Assembly (NCBI RefSeq): GCF_001039355.2
Contig: NW_019773717.1
Location: 1-46,305 of the forward strand
Direction: 5' to 3'
Length of the DNA: 46,305 nucleotides
From: Lingula anatina
Lineage: Eukaryota > Brachiopoda > Lingulata > Lingulida > Lingulidae
The position numbers and the translations under genes were made by a program. Below the pieces are notes generated by a model. It had not been told where the DNA came from, made no database searches, and saw only the letters and a program-made list of their open reading frames with translations. How positions within the stretch are numbered: position 1 is the first letter of the stretch; each line of letters begins with the position of its first letter. Shown here piece after piece: positions 10,171 to 21,650 of the stretch.

Positions 10171-12139
10171 ATGTTCGGAGAAAAAGCTCTAGAACTGATA
10201 AAAGAGTTACAAAGATGTTTAGATGGATCTTTGCCTCCTTTCAATGTAAGTTATTTCGCTGCAAACTAACGAATAACTATAGACCGACAAAATGGAATAG
10301 GAGCGATTCTGAATGTCGAAAATGGTAATGAAAGTGCTGAAGTGTGTGTGTGTGTTTACTAGGTATGTATGATTGTCATTGTAAATTGTCATTGCAGTAA
10401 TGTAGTATTGTACTAATTAAATTGAATTGATTTACGCCTTGTTACAGGAAGAGGGTGTTCGGCAGGTTTTAGAGGAAATGAAAGCATTGTTTGAACAGAA
10501 CCAGGGGGATGTGTAAGTGTGTAAAGGAAGGTCAATCACACTGGTACATGTTTATGTCAGTGTTTCCAATCAGTGATACGTCATTAAACTTGTACTTAAT
10601 ATTTTTCAAAGTTTTTTTTTCTGTAAATAGTTTATAAATATAACATATTTATACTGACCTAACATAATTCAAGTATTGTTATTGTTAATATGTTATTGTT
10701 TTTATACTAATTTCCCAAAAATAATTTTGTTTAGGAGTGCAACTGTAGCTGGTGAAACTGGTTTGTTTGCTGGTGTTCAACTAAGACATGCTGCATTAGA
10801 AAGAAATAAAAGATGCCTACTGGCTTATCTGTAAGTTTCAGCATGGATAGCAGTGTTTGAAATAACCAAAGGCCCTGACCCTAGGTGCAAAATTAATCCA
10901 ATTAAATGACTGTATCAACCACGGTCTCTGTTTGAGTTACTCTCTTTCGTAATAATCAGGATATTAAGTTGTCAATCTCTCAGTGTCTCTATAGAGATAA
11001 TTGTAATGCAAAATGTGAAAAAGTCCATAGAAAACCTTACCTAACTTTTCTGCATCCCCTTCTGGATATCGATGAATATCTGATATATCTTCGTGAATTT
11101 CTATTTATTCTACTTTCAGATACAATCGAATACAACAAATAAAAAAAATGAGGTGGGAATTCGGAAGTGTTCTTCCTCAAGATATAAGATACAATTTATC
11201 TGAACAAGAGGTTAGATAGTCACTTTGAATTTTAAAAAATCAATTTCCACATATCAGAATGCTATTTATTATATTTATTATAAATAATTAACAACAGCAT
11301 TTGCAGCTCTATAATTTAACAGAGAGATACAAGGGCAAGTCCAATTCAGTTTATAGTTAATTATCACTGTTAGGATGTTTGTTAAAACCATTTATCAAAA
11401 TCTGTTTCGTAGGTCCAGTGGTTTAATAGATATAATAAGTGCTTGGCTAATTACATGCGGTCAATTGGCGAGGATGGAGGCCTAGACTTGACACAAGACA
11501 TCAAACCCCCAAAAACTCTATACATTGAGGTAAGGACCTTTTTTTTGTGATTTTGACAGAATAAAGACATCTCATGTCGAAAGAAATCTCATATTCCAGG
11601 AAACTGATGTAATGATATAGCCAGACAAAGAAATTACACCATTGCACCATGTTAATTCCATACTGAATATTTGGGGCAAGTTTTACATATTGATTGGAGT
11701 AATTGAACTAAGCTAGGACTGCTGAACTTAATAGTCAACTATAAAACTGAAGTATTTGAGTTCAGCTATGGCTGCTTTTAAGCTAAGACTGCTAAACTCA
11801 GACAACTACATATTTTGCTTAATTTGTTCAGGTTCGATGTACAACAGACCATGGAGAATTTGAAACCCAGGACGGGAATGTTTTAGTGCTGAAGAAAAAT
11901 AGTCAGGTGAGGAAAAATATTGTAAAACTTTATGTATGAAACTTTATGAATGAATTGGTTCTTTTCACTCAACTGGATCCATGTTAAGGTAATTAAATTA
12001 ACTTATCATTAAATTTAAATGTTTTGTTGGTATGTCTTAGAATATCAGAAGTTATATTTGTACATTTCAGCATTTTTTATTAAGATCAGAATGCGAGCAC
12101 CTAATTCGGCAAGGGATCCTAGAACATATTGTCCATTGA
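10171..12139 (+). CDS. GINS1: DNA replication complex GINS protein PSF1
   Basis: Seven exons: 10171-10245, 10448-10512, 10735-10830, 11120-11210, 11413-11529, 11832-11906 and 12071-12139 (TGA). They total 588 nt, 195 aa; human PSF1 is 196 aa. All junctions are GT/AG and in phase. The start [15 protein letters not shown], the middle [10 protein letters not shown], the loop [18 protein letters not shown] with LYIEVRC, and the end IRQGILEH are characteristic of PSF1. With PSF2, PSF3 and SLD5 it forms the GINS tetramer, which binds MCM2-7 and CDC45 in the replicative helicase in the nucleus. The small C-terminal B domain (about residues 150-195) contacts other replisome parts. The ATG at 10171 is chosen by the conserved N-terminus. 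The gene appears intact. Confidence 0.96.
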
Positions 12140-14247
12140 GAAAGACTTGGGTGTCAAGACTGAAAGCTTTTCTGAATATGGTTGTTGATTATGGAGTTGT
12201 TGCACTTGTGAACAAAAAAAGTTTTTGAAAAGTAAACCGATTGCTGATTATAAGAAAAAAGGAGGCAGTTTCTTGCAGACATTTTCTGCATTACACAATG
12301 CTCAGAATTAGCAAAGTCTAAGTATACAAGACATATATTTCAACAGTAATTTCGGTGTAGCACCTCAATTTTTGTTTAAGGTCTGAGAAAAACTCTAAGT
12401 TCATGCAATCATAATTATTTATCAATTGTCTGCAAATTTATTATCGATTTGGTGAAATTTGGGTTATTTGGCTGAAAGACCAAAGATCTGCTGGCATGAT
12501 CTCAGGTAATACATATACACGATGAGAAGCTTATTTCTTCAAAGAGTAGTTTATTTCAAGCTTGTCACCTCTCCTGTTGGTACAAAGAGATAATAATCAT
12601 TGTTAATAACGTGTACTTGTAAAATAACATAACAATAAAAGGCCAAAAACATCCTGAAGTTGTTCTCACAGTGTTGTTTAAATAATCATGTAACAACAAT
12701 AACCTGTTTGCTTTTGAAAGACAATGGAGTTCAAATTTAACCAACACGTTGAGCAAATGTCTGTAACATCTTGAAAATTGTCCCTTTCTGATTACGCCAT
12801 GAATCAAGATAATCAAGACTCTTGGAAGCTTTGTCTCAACGGTAATTAGAAATTTCAACAAGTTATGCAATAAAGATAACAAAGCAGTACAATATGTGTA
12901 ACTCCTGCATGCATGATCTGATAACTAATCATAATTTGGAACCCTCAGAATATCTGTGAGAACTGAGAAATTCAATTATGATCATTTTTCCCCTCCTGTC
13001 TGTAGAATATTTTTGAGAAACAATGTAAATTTTTTTAATAACTCTTTAATACTCTCCATAACAAGAAGGACAAATGATTCAAATTTTTTTATCATCAATT
13101 AAAGGCTGTAAAACCTAGAAAAAAAATTCAACTCTGAAACTGAGCAAAATTAGAAAAAGCCACGCTACATGAAAATATACAATCGAAACAAAGCGATCTA
13201 AATCAGACAGCCTTTTCAGATGAAATCAATTAATGAAAAGTCTAATTACTAGTTACTTTTATCTCACCATAATTCAAAAACAACCAAGGCACTGTTGTGG
13301 CATTATCATAATTAGGTTTTACTGTTGATATTCTGCATTTCATACTCCTCAAAGAGCAAGCCTTAACACTCCTCAACAGTAGTATGTCCATCTTCCACTC
13401 ACTTCATCAGTCACTCTCCTCAGTAAATTTGGATTAGATAATTAAGTGATGCATATTTTCAACATGTTAGTAGTTACCATTGCTTAACCTCTATTTCTTG
13501 TACATTTTTCATATGCATTTTAGATGTTATGATCATTTTGATCAGTTTATAAAAGGTTATCTTTTTCTTAATTCAGCTTCACTGGTAAAAGGGGAAATGT
13601 TTTTTGAAAATTAACCAAGTCTAAAATGTCTATTACAAGCAAAATCGTTCTTTGTTTATACTGCCCAAATATTTTCAAATTATTAAATGAGATACATAGG
13701 ATAAGTTTGTTATAAAATTAGTTAAAAATTAGAATACACTTTTCTCCTTCATATTATATCAAGATGGTTAATTTCTATAAGTTACATGTACCTCCAAATA
13801 GTTTCCTTATGTGACCTTCATAATGCAGTTGAATTTGAAGACCAAACATGGAAATGTGTCCAAATGTAGTTAAAAGAAGTTACTGACAATTATTTATAAT
13901 GGCAAAAACCAAAGCAAGGTCATGATAACTGAAAAAATGTATATCAAAAACATTCAACAATATCCAATAATTTTTTGGACATTTGTTTTGTCAAGGTAGT
14001 ATGTGGTCCATATACAAAAGTTTAAATCATAATGCACTAATATTGGATTTTTTTAGTTTCTTTTTTTTTTCTCTCATAAATATAACCACCATATTATGAT
14101 TAATATAGTTTATACAAAATGTCCCTCAACCAAGTTTATAACACACAAAAAGACATCCGCACAGATACAAAATTTTCCCTAATACGTGTAAAAAAAATTT
14201 TTTTTTGATCCCAGTAAAAATACACTCCAAATTGAAGTCAATTATTC
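12140..14247. other. Convergent 3' regions of GINS1 and MAPKBP1/WDR62-like gene
   Basis: AT-rich with no coding exon seen. On the plus strand, AATAAA at about 12634 and 12866 could end GINS1. On the minus strand, TTTATT at about 12436 and 12549 (AATAAA in that sense) could end the opposite gene with a long 3' UTR. If both are used, the transcripts overlap tail to tail. This is inference from signals alone. Confidence 0.4.
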
Positions 14248-14515
14248 ACATCTTTCACCACACATCCATTCACATTCACAGAGATAAGAGTCAAAGAAGA
14301 CACAAGACTACTGTTCAGGAGCGTTCTGTGCTCTTTAAGAGGAAATGAAAGTACATATATATCATTCAAGTATTAAATATGATCATAGATTTTACGTACC
14401 GATTTTTTTCTTAAAATTTTGATGCACAAGTTCTAAATTCAAGACAGAGACTAGTTGTTCTATTCACAAGTTTTTTTTCAATCATCTACTTCTTTAAGCA
14501 GAAGGTGAAATATTA

Positions 14516-14516
<1 letters not shown>

Positions 14517-14549
<33 letters not shown>
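14517..14549. repeat. Poly-A run (33 bp)
   Basis: A pure A run in copy A. The matching place in copy B (about 18600-18624) is shorter and interrupted by T, a typical allele-like difference. Confidence 0.95.
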
Positions 14550-14550
<1 letters not shown>

Positions 14551-15298
14551 CAATATATTTTTACCCATCTGTATAAAATATCCACCGAAATGATCCTCAA
14601 GACAAAAAATATTTCACATTGGTCTTACTTTAAGATTGTAAATCTGTAATACTGATTTCACCTCTTGGTCCTTAAAACTTGGAAACAAGTGAATGTTGTG
14701 CTCTTTTCTGTGACAACCATATTTCATAGAGCCAAACATGGGTGCACCATTTTTTTTCTCAAACTTAAGGTGATTGATTTGAGGTACTTCACCTTTCATA
14801 AACAATGATGACAACAATTTATAAATATAAAACAGTCTCACTATTTTTTCTCATGACCTATTCTTAAATACCTACCTATTTAACCCCATGATAATTAGTG
14901 AAATATTTACAATGAAAAACTACATGAATATAAGCTATAGCTGATCAACATCTACATGTCTTATATTATATTCAGCTGAGTGTATATATATGCAAGTGAA
15001 CAAACTAGGTAGACATTTATCGATACATGACATATGTTCATATCTACATGACAAATAACAGTATCAAATCTATTCTTTCCAAACCCATAGAAAAACAATG
15101 GAACAAGATTATGCCAGTGAAACAAATGAAACTGGACTGGCCACTTAAATTACTATTGCCTTCATGTTTTTGTTGTTTTTCTGAAAAGTTATTTAAACCA
15201 ATAAATATATTTAAAAAAAACTGCATATTGCTGGAATGGGTAGTTGCATGGAAGCTCAAGACTGTAATCCCTATACAGGCCTGCCAGTGTTGCAATGT

Positions 15299-17506
15299 TT
15301 AACCAGAGCCTCCTGGCCCCTGCTGCCCCCTAGTGTTCATTGCTGGCATGTTCTGTTGCATGTGCTGCATAAATGAATTAAACAGCATTTTATAGGTGGC
15401 CTCATCCATCCCGTTTTCTCCAAAAGGAGAAGGCATACCTCCTTGCTTCTGTTCTGTTGGGGTAAAATTTCTCTGGCTGCTGGCCACATTCTGTTGTTTA
15501 GAGGGCATGGTTGTTGTTTGCTGTTGTTGAATCATTGGCTGTGCTGGTGGTGGTGGGGATGGGGAAACATTCTGGCCATTGTGTGGCACTGTTTGTGGGG
15601 ACCCTAACTGCCCCCTGGTGGTGGTTCTAGGAGACTCTCTCCTTGGAGTCTGTTGTGGTGATGATAGGCTTGAAGAGAGGGATGCCTGGATTTCTTTGAA
15701 AGCTTCAGACAGCATTTCTCTCATCTTTCTGGAAGTTTCATCTGAAGATCGCCTAGAAACCTGCATAAGGAACAGAAGTGGTTAGTGTTTATTCAAATTA
15801 TAACCACAACCCTCTGGGTGCCAAATATTTTTCATTTCAGCAAGACTGATTTGAGCAAGACTGATGCCATAACTACAACTTACAATATGGGCCATCATTG
15901 GAAAATGTTCAATCTGCTCTATGCCATAATATGAAATTCTATCAGTTGGCATGTTTAACTAGTTCTTGAGATTGTCAGTTGTTGTGGGTAGTTCTCTGTT
16001 GTCTTAAGTTAATGACAGCACCAAAGGGTTAAGTAAAATATAATTGATGTAGTATTACAAAATTAATTTTTTCCAAATAAATTGACGTCTTTCATAAAAA
16101 TTAATGTGTTGAAAAGGCATGTCTGTATATACATTTCTCTATATGTGATGATCATAACATTAACAACAATGTCATAACAATTGCAGCAATGAAAACCTTT
16201 CTTCTAAGAACTATAACATACCTTTTGATACATATCTGTAACTCTCTGTATTGACTTCTTCAGATCTGTAACTGCTTCGGCACACACAACCAAGGGATCT
16301 GGAATGTAAAATGTTAAGTCTTTTGTCAATACAAATCTCAGAAATCCCTATTAACATTAAAGTACTCTTTCAAGGAAAATGTCACCATTTTTTAAACTAT
16401 GAAACCCACCTAAATTGCTCTCTGTGACACCACAGTGTTTATGTTCCTTACCTTTCTCTGTCTCAGTCATCACTAGTGGTGATGTAACTCTAGAGGCTCT
16501 AGGACGTGCCCCTCCCTGGTCATCAACTTTGGGCGAGCTGCTTCGAGCTGGACTGAAGCCACTGGGAAGTCTCCTACAACAGAAAAAAAAGTCAAAAGTG
16601 AAAACTGTCAGCATTATCCTGCCTCATTATTGCTTTCAAATAATTTGAAGCAAATGTGAAGAAAAAGTCCTATACATTCAGAAATGAGACAACTCCCTTT
16701 TCAGCCAAAACATTCATGCTTTGTACCTTACACTATACAAATTCCAAACTGCAATAGACAAAATGGTATTAAAACCACCCAAGTAAATTGCAATTTGGCA
16801 GATGGTTCCTTCTAAATGTCCATTAACCAATATGAAAATGTTCCATCAAAGCAATTTCCAGAGTAGCCATTTTAAATTTAGCCATGGAACATCACAATAG
16901 GGTTCACCTTATTTCCATGTGGCTATAGATGTGACCCTAATACTTGTATTGAAGGGTGGATATATATATGTGTGTGTGTGTATATATATATGATCTTTAT
17001 GTTAGGAATGGAGTAGGAAGGATATACTTATCTAAAATCTTAAGATACGATGTATGATAAATTCAGCAAATGGTTTTTGTCCTAGTATCTCACCAGCTTT
17101 TACCCATTAGATTCTCACATTAACAAACCACATTTTGGACACCTATCTATCAGCTAAAAGCCATCTTAAATTGTTCACATTTAAAAAAGCTTTTTATAAT
17201 AAAAACAATAATTTAAACCATCCCACTTTCATCTGCACATGCTTTTATAATGGCTAACTTGAATTTCTACATTGGTGTTCGTTTTAAACAAGTTTACATA
17301 ACTTTCAAATTATATCATAACCATAGGCATTTGCATACCATACTATAATCCATAATTTCATACTCATTTCATCTGCCAACTTTCAAACCACAATTCATTA
17401 AAAATTTTGAAAGAGCTGAACAATGCATTGTTTTGTTTATAATGCAAAATATCTGAAATCATACAAAATAAATTGTTACCTGTCAGCCATGTTTTGATAT
17501 GAGACA
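15299..17506 (-). CDS. MAPKBP1/WDR62-like C-terminal exons, copy A
   Basis: Exons in transcript order: 17480-17506 (27-nt microexon), 16452-16573, 16222-16298 and 15299-15760, with the stop TAA at 15301-15299. The last two exons encode [18 protein letters not shown], then [17 protein letters not shown] and [17 protein letters not shown]. These helices resemble the C-terminal dimerisation/JNK-binding region of WDR62 and MAPKBP1. A Ser/Pro/Gln-rich stretch lies between them. The frame is intact. Relative to copy B the final exon has one extra codon (PMIQ against PIQ) and two substitutions (TTTM against TTTV, QNV against QNL). Copy A probably represents the other haplotype rather than a second gene end. 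Confidence 0.85.
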
Positions 17507-18336
17507 CTGACTTGACTTTAGTTGTACCTGCCAAGACATTAGCTACAGGATAACATTGAGTCATAGAATGCAGGTATAGCACACCATAATGGCAACAGGT
17601 GCTTAATTGCTCATCAAACCAACTTGGCAGAAATATACAACATTCCTCAGTATGCATACAGAATACACCTCCCTTTCTTCCTTCTGGAAGCTGTAGATAT
17701 CTGTGCCTCAAAAACTTTATATTGGACAGGTTCCCAGAGTGATCTTTCACAAAGCTAGCCACAGACAACTTTCTATTTTTCTGATTCAACATTTCATTGT
17801 TCTGTCTCAAATGCAGGTCTTTTTTTTGCTGTTTTATGTTCAACAAAATTTAGACATGATCCTCTTTCAGTTATCTTTACAAATAATCTTACCTTCATAT
17901 TTTCACAAGCCACTGGAAAATATGTAAATCATTTATGTTGCCACCCTCATATGTATCTAGCTATGTTGCATGGTCATATAGGGCACATTTTACATTTTGA
18001 TTCATTCATATTTAATTCAAACAATATTTAGGCATTAATTTCTAGTAGCTGTATTTGTTTGGCCAGTTTAAGTGATGTGAAATGGCAACCTAGTGAAGCT
18101 ACAAAACATAATCTTGCTTCTACTAAAAAAAACTAAGATTTTAATTGTAAGTCACATAAATAAAAATATCAAAATAAGTTAAAATTTGGGCTTTCCTTTT
18201 TGAACTCTGCCACAAATTAAACCAATTTTTAAAGTTTTAGAAGAAGTGCTTACTTTAATTACTGTATACTACTGTAAGATTCATTTCAACATACAATAAA
18301 GATGTTCTTTATATGACCCTAACCAATGCCAATCAC

Positions 18337-18337
18337 N
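18337..18337. other. Single 'n', probable contig join
   Basis: One undetermined base exactly where copy A ends and copy B begins. Sequence to its right (from 18338) matches sequence from 14248, and sequence to its left matches sequence ending near 22424. That pattern is expected from two overlapping contigs placed end to end. Confidence 0.85.
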
Positions 18338-19378
18338 GAATCTTTCACCACACATCCATTCACAGAGATAAGAGTCAAAGAGGACAAAAGACTACTGTTC
18401 AGGAGTGTTCTGTGCTCTTTAAGAGGACATGAAAGTACATATATATCATTCAAGTATTAAATATGATCATAGATTTTATGTACCGATTTTTTTCTTAAAA
18501 TTTTGATGCATAAGTTCTAAATTCAAGACACAGACTAGTTTTTCTATTCACAAGTTTTTTTCAATCATCTACTTCATTAAGCAGAAGGTGAAATATTACA
18601 AAAAAATAAAATAAAAAAAAAAACGATATACTTTTACCCATCTGTATAAAATATCCACCAAAATGATCCTCAAGACAAAAAATATTTCACATTGGTCTTA
18701 CTTTAAGATTGTAAATCTGTAATACTGATTTCACCTCTTGGTCCTTAAAGGTCCTTAAACTTGGAAACAAGTGAATGTTGTGCTCTTTTCTGTGACAACC
18801 ATATTTCATAGAGCCAAACATGGGTGCACCCTTTTTTTTTTCTCAAACTTAAGGTGATTGATTTGAGGTACTTCACCTTTCATAAACAATGATGACAACA
18901 ATTTATAAATATAAAACAGTCTCACTATTTTTTCTCATGACCTATTCTTAAATACCTACCTATTTAACCCCATGATAATTAGTGAAATATTTACAATGAA
19001 AAACTACATGAATATAAGCTATAGCTGATCAACATCTACATGTCTTATATTATATTCAGCTGAGTGTATATATGCAAGTGAACATACTAGGTAGACATTT
19101 ATCGATACATGACATATGTTCATATCTACATGACAAATAACAGTATCAAATCTATTCTTTCCAAACCCATAGAAAAACAATGGAACAAGATTATGCCAGT
19201 GAAACAAATGAAACTGGACTGGCCACTTAAATTACTATTGCCTTCATGTTTTTGTTTTTTCTGAAAAGTTATTTAAACCAATAAATATATTTTAAAAAAA
19301 CTGCATATTGCTGGAATGGGTAGTTGCATGGAAGCTCAAGACTGTAATCTCTATACAGGCCTGCCAGTGTTGCAATGT

Positions 19379-21067
19379 TTAACCAGAGCCTCCTGGCCCC
19401 TGCTGCCCTCTAGTGTTCATTGCTGGCATGTTCTGTTGCATGTGCTGCATAAATGAATTAAACAGCATTTTATAGGTGGCCTCATCCATCCCGTTTTCTC
19501 CAAAAGGAGAAGGCATACCTCCTTGCTTCTGTTCTGTTGGGGTAAAATTTCTCTGGCTGCTGGCCAGATTCTGTTGTTTTGAGGGCACGGTTGTTGTTTG
19601 CTGTTGTTGAATTGGCTGTGCTGGTGGTGGTGGGGATGGGGAAACATTCTGGCCATTGTGTGGCACTGTCTGTGGGGACCCTAACTGCCCTCTGGTGGTG
19701 GTTCTAGGAGACTCTCTCCTTGGAGTCTGTTGTGGTGATGACAGGCTTGATGAGAGGGATGCCTGGATTTCTTTGAACGCTTCGGACAGCATTTCTCTCA
19801 TCTTTCTGGAAGTTTCATCTGAAGATCGCCTAGAAACCTGAATAAGGAACAAAAGTGGTGAAATAGTTTTTATTCAAATTATAACCTCAACTCTCTGAGT
19901 GCCAAATGTTTATCATTTCAGGATTTTCTAGTGTTGATTTGAGCAAGATAATGCCATAACTACAACTTACAACATGGGGGACCATTGGAAAATGTTCTAT
20001 CTGCCATGATATAAAATTCTATCAGCTGGCATGTTCAACTAGTTCTTGAGATTGTCAGTTGTTGTAGGTAGTTCCCTGTTGTCTTAAGTTAATGACAGCA
20101 CCAAAGGGTTAAGTAAAATATAATTGATGTGTTACAAATTAAATTAAAATGAACAGTTAGAATACTTGTTTTTTTTTCAAATAAGTTGAAGTCTTTCATG
20201 TTTTTCATAAAAATTAATGTGTTGAAAAGGCATGTTTGTATATACACTTCAACTTGCGTATACTTGATGGTCATAACAAAATGCGCAACAATGAAAAACC
20301 TTTTTTCTAAAAATTATAACATACCTTTTGATACATATCTGTAACTCTCTGTATTGACTTCTTCAGATCTGTAACTGCTTCGGCACACACAACCAATGGA
20401 TCTGGAATGTAAAATGTAGTCTTATGTCAATACAAATCTCATAAATCCCTTTGAACATTTTAGTACTTTTGTTAGGAAAATTTAACAATTTTCAAACTAG
20501 AAAACCCATCTTAATTGGCCCTGTGACACCACAGTGTTTCTGTTACTTACCTTTTTCTGTCTCAGTCATCACTAATGGTGATGTCACTCTAGAGGCTCTA
20601 GGACGCGCTCCTCCTTGGTCGTCAACTTTGGGCGAGCTGCTTCGAGCTGGACTGAAGCCACTAGGAAGTCTCCTACAACAGAAAAAAAGTCAAAAATGAA
20701 AACTGTCAGCATGACCCTGCCTCTTATTGCTTTCAAATAATATGAAGCAAATGTGAAAAAAGTCATAAACCTTCAGCAATGAGACAACTCCCTTTTCAGC
20801 CAAAAAATCCATGCTACCTTACACAGTATACAAATTCCAAACTGCAATAGACAAAATGGTATTAAAACCACCCAAGTAAATTGCAATTTGGCAGATGGTT
20901 CCTTCTAAATGTCCATTAACCAATATGAAAATGTTCCATCAAAGCAATTTCTAAAGTAGCCATTTTAAATTTAGCCATGGAAAATCATAATACATTCACC
21001 TTATTTCCATATGGCTAGATGTGACCCTAATACTTAAACTTGTATTGAAGGGTGGATATATATATGA

Positions 21068-21138
<71 letters not shown>

Positions 21139-21650
21139 CTTTATGTTAGGAATGGAGTAGGAAGGATATACTTATCTAAAATCTTAAGATACAATGTATG
21201 ATAAATTCAGCAAATGGTTTTTGTCCTAGTATCTCACCAGCTTTTACCCATTAGATTCTCACATTAACAAACCACATTTTGGACACCTATCTATCAGCTA
21301 AAAGCCATCTTAAATCGTTCACATTAAAAAAAGCTTATTATAATAAAAACAATAATTTAAACCATCCCACTTTCATCTGCACATGCTTTTATAACTGCTA
21401 ACTTGAATTTCTACATTGGTGTTTGTTTTAAACAAGTTTACATAACTTTCAAATTATATCATAACCATAGGCATTTGCATACCATACTATAATCCATAAT
21501 TTCATACTCATTTCATCTGCCAACTTTCAAACCACAATTCATTAAAAATTTTGAAAGAGCTGAACAATGCATTGTTTTGTTTATAATGCAAAATATCTGA
21601 AATCATACAAAATAAATTGTTACCTGTCAGCCATGTTTTGATATGAGACA
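19379..21650 (-). CDS. MAPKBP1/WDR62-like C-terminal exons, copy B
   Basis: Exons 21624-21650 (27-nt microexon, [10 protein letters not shown] region), 20551-20672, 20325-20401 and 19379-19837. Lengths of 27, 122, 77 and 459 nt match copy A except for one codon in the last exon. The microexon has a TCAG acceptor and GCTGACAG|GTAAC donor, and bridges SYSMK to [15 protein letters not shown]. The conserved helices [19 protein letters not shown] and [19 protein letters not shown] follow. This copy is directly contiguous with the upstream exons, so it is the more likely true 3' end of the gene on this contig. Confidence 0.9.

Larger units (their letters stand above)
14248..18324. repeat. Duplicated 4.1-kb block, copy A
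   Basis: Aligns by eye along its whole length with 18338-22424. It contains the last four exons of the minus-strand MAPKBP1/WDR62-like gene, their introns and about 1 kb of 3' flank. The copies differ by scattered substitutions, small indels and repeat-length changes. Homology runs almost to the 'n' at 18337. Confidence 0.92.

Noticed and set aside
12019-12228. Open frame covering the last GINS1 exon in another frame
   Set aside because: The true reading frame is fixed by PSF1 homology and ends at 12139.
15579-15785. Plus-strand frame opposite the final MAPKBP1/WDR62-like exon, also in copy B at 19656
   Set aside because: Antisense shadow of a conserved exon; no splice or family support.
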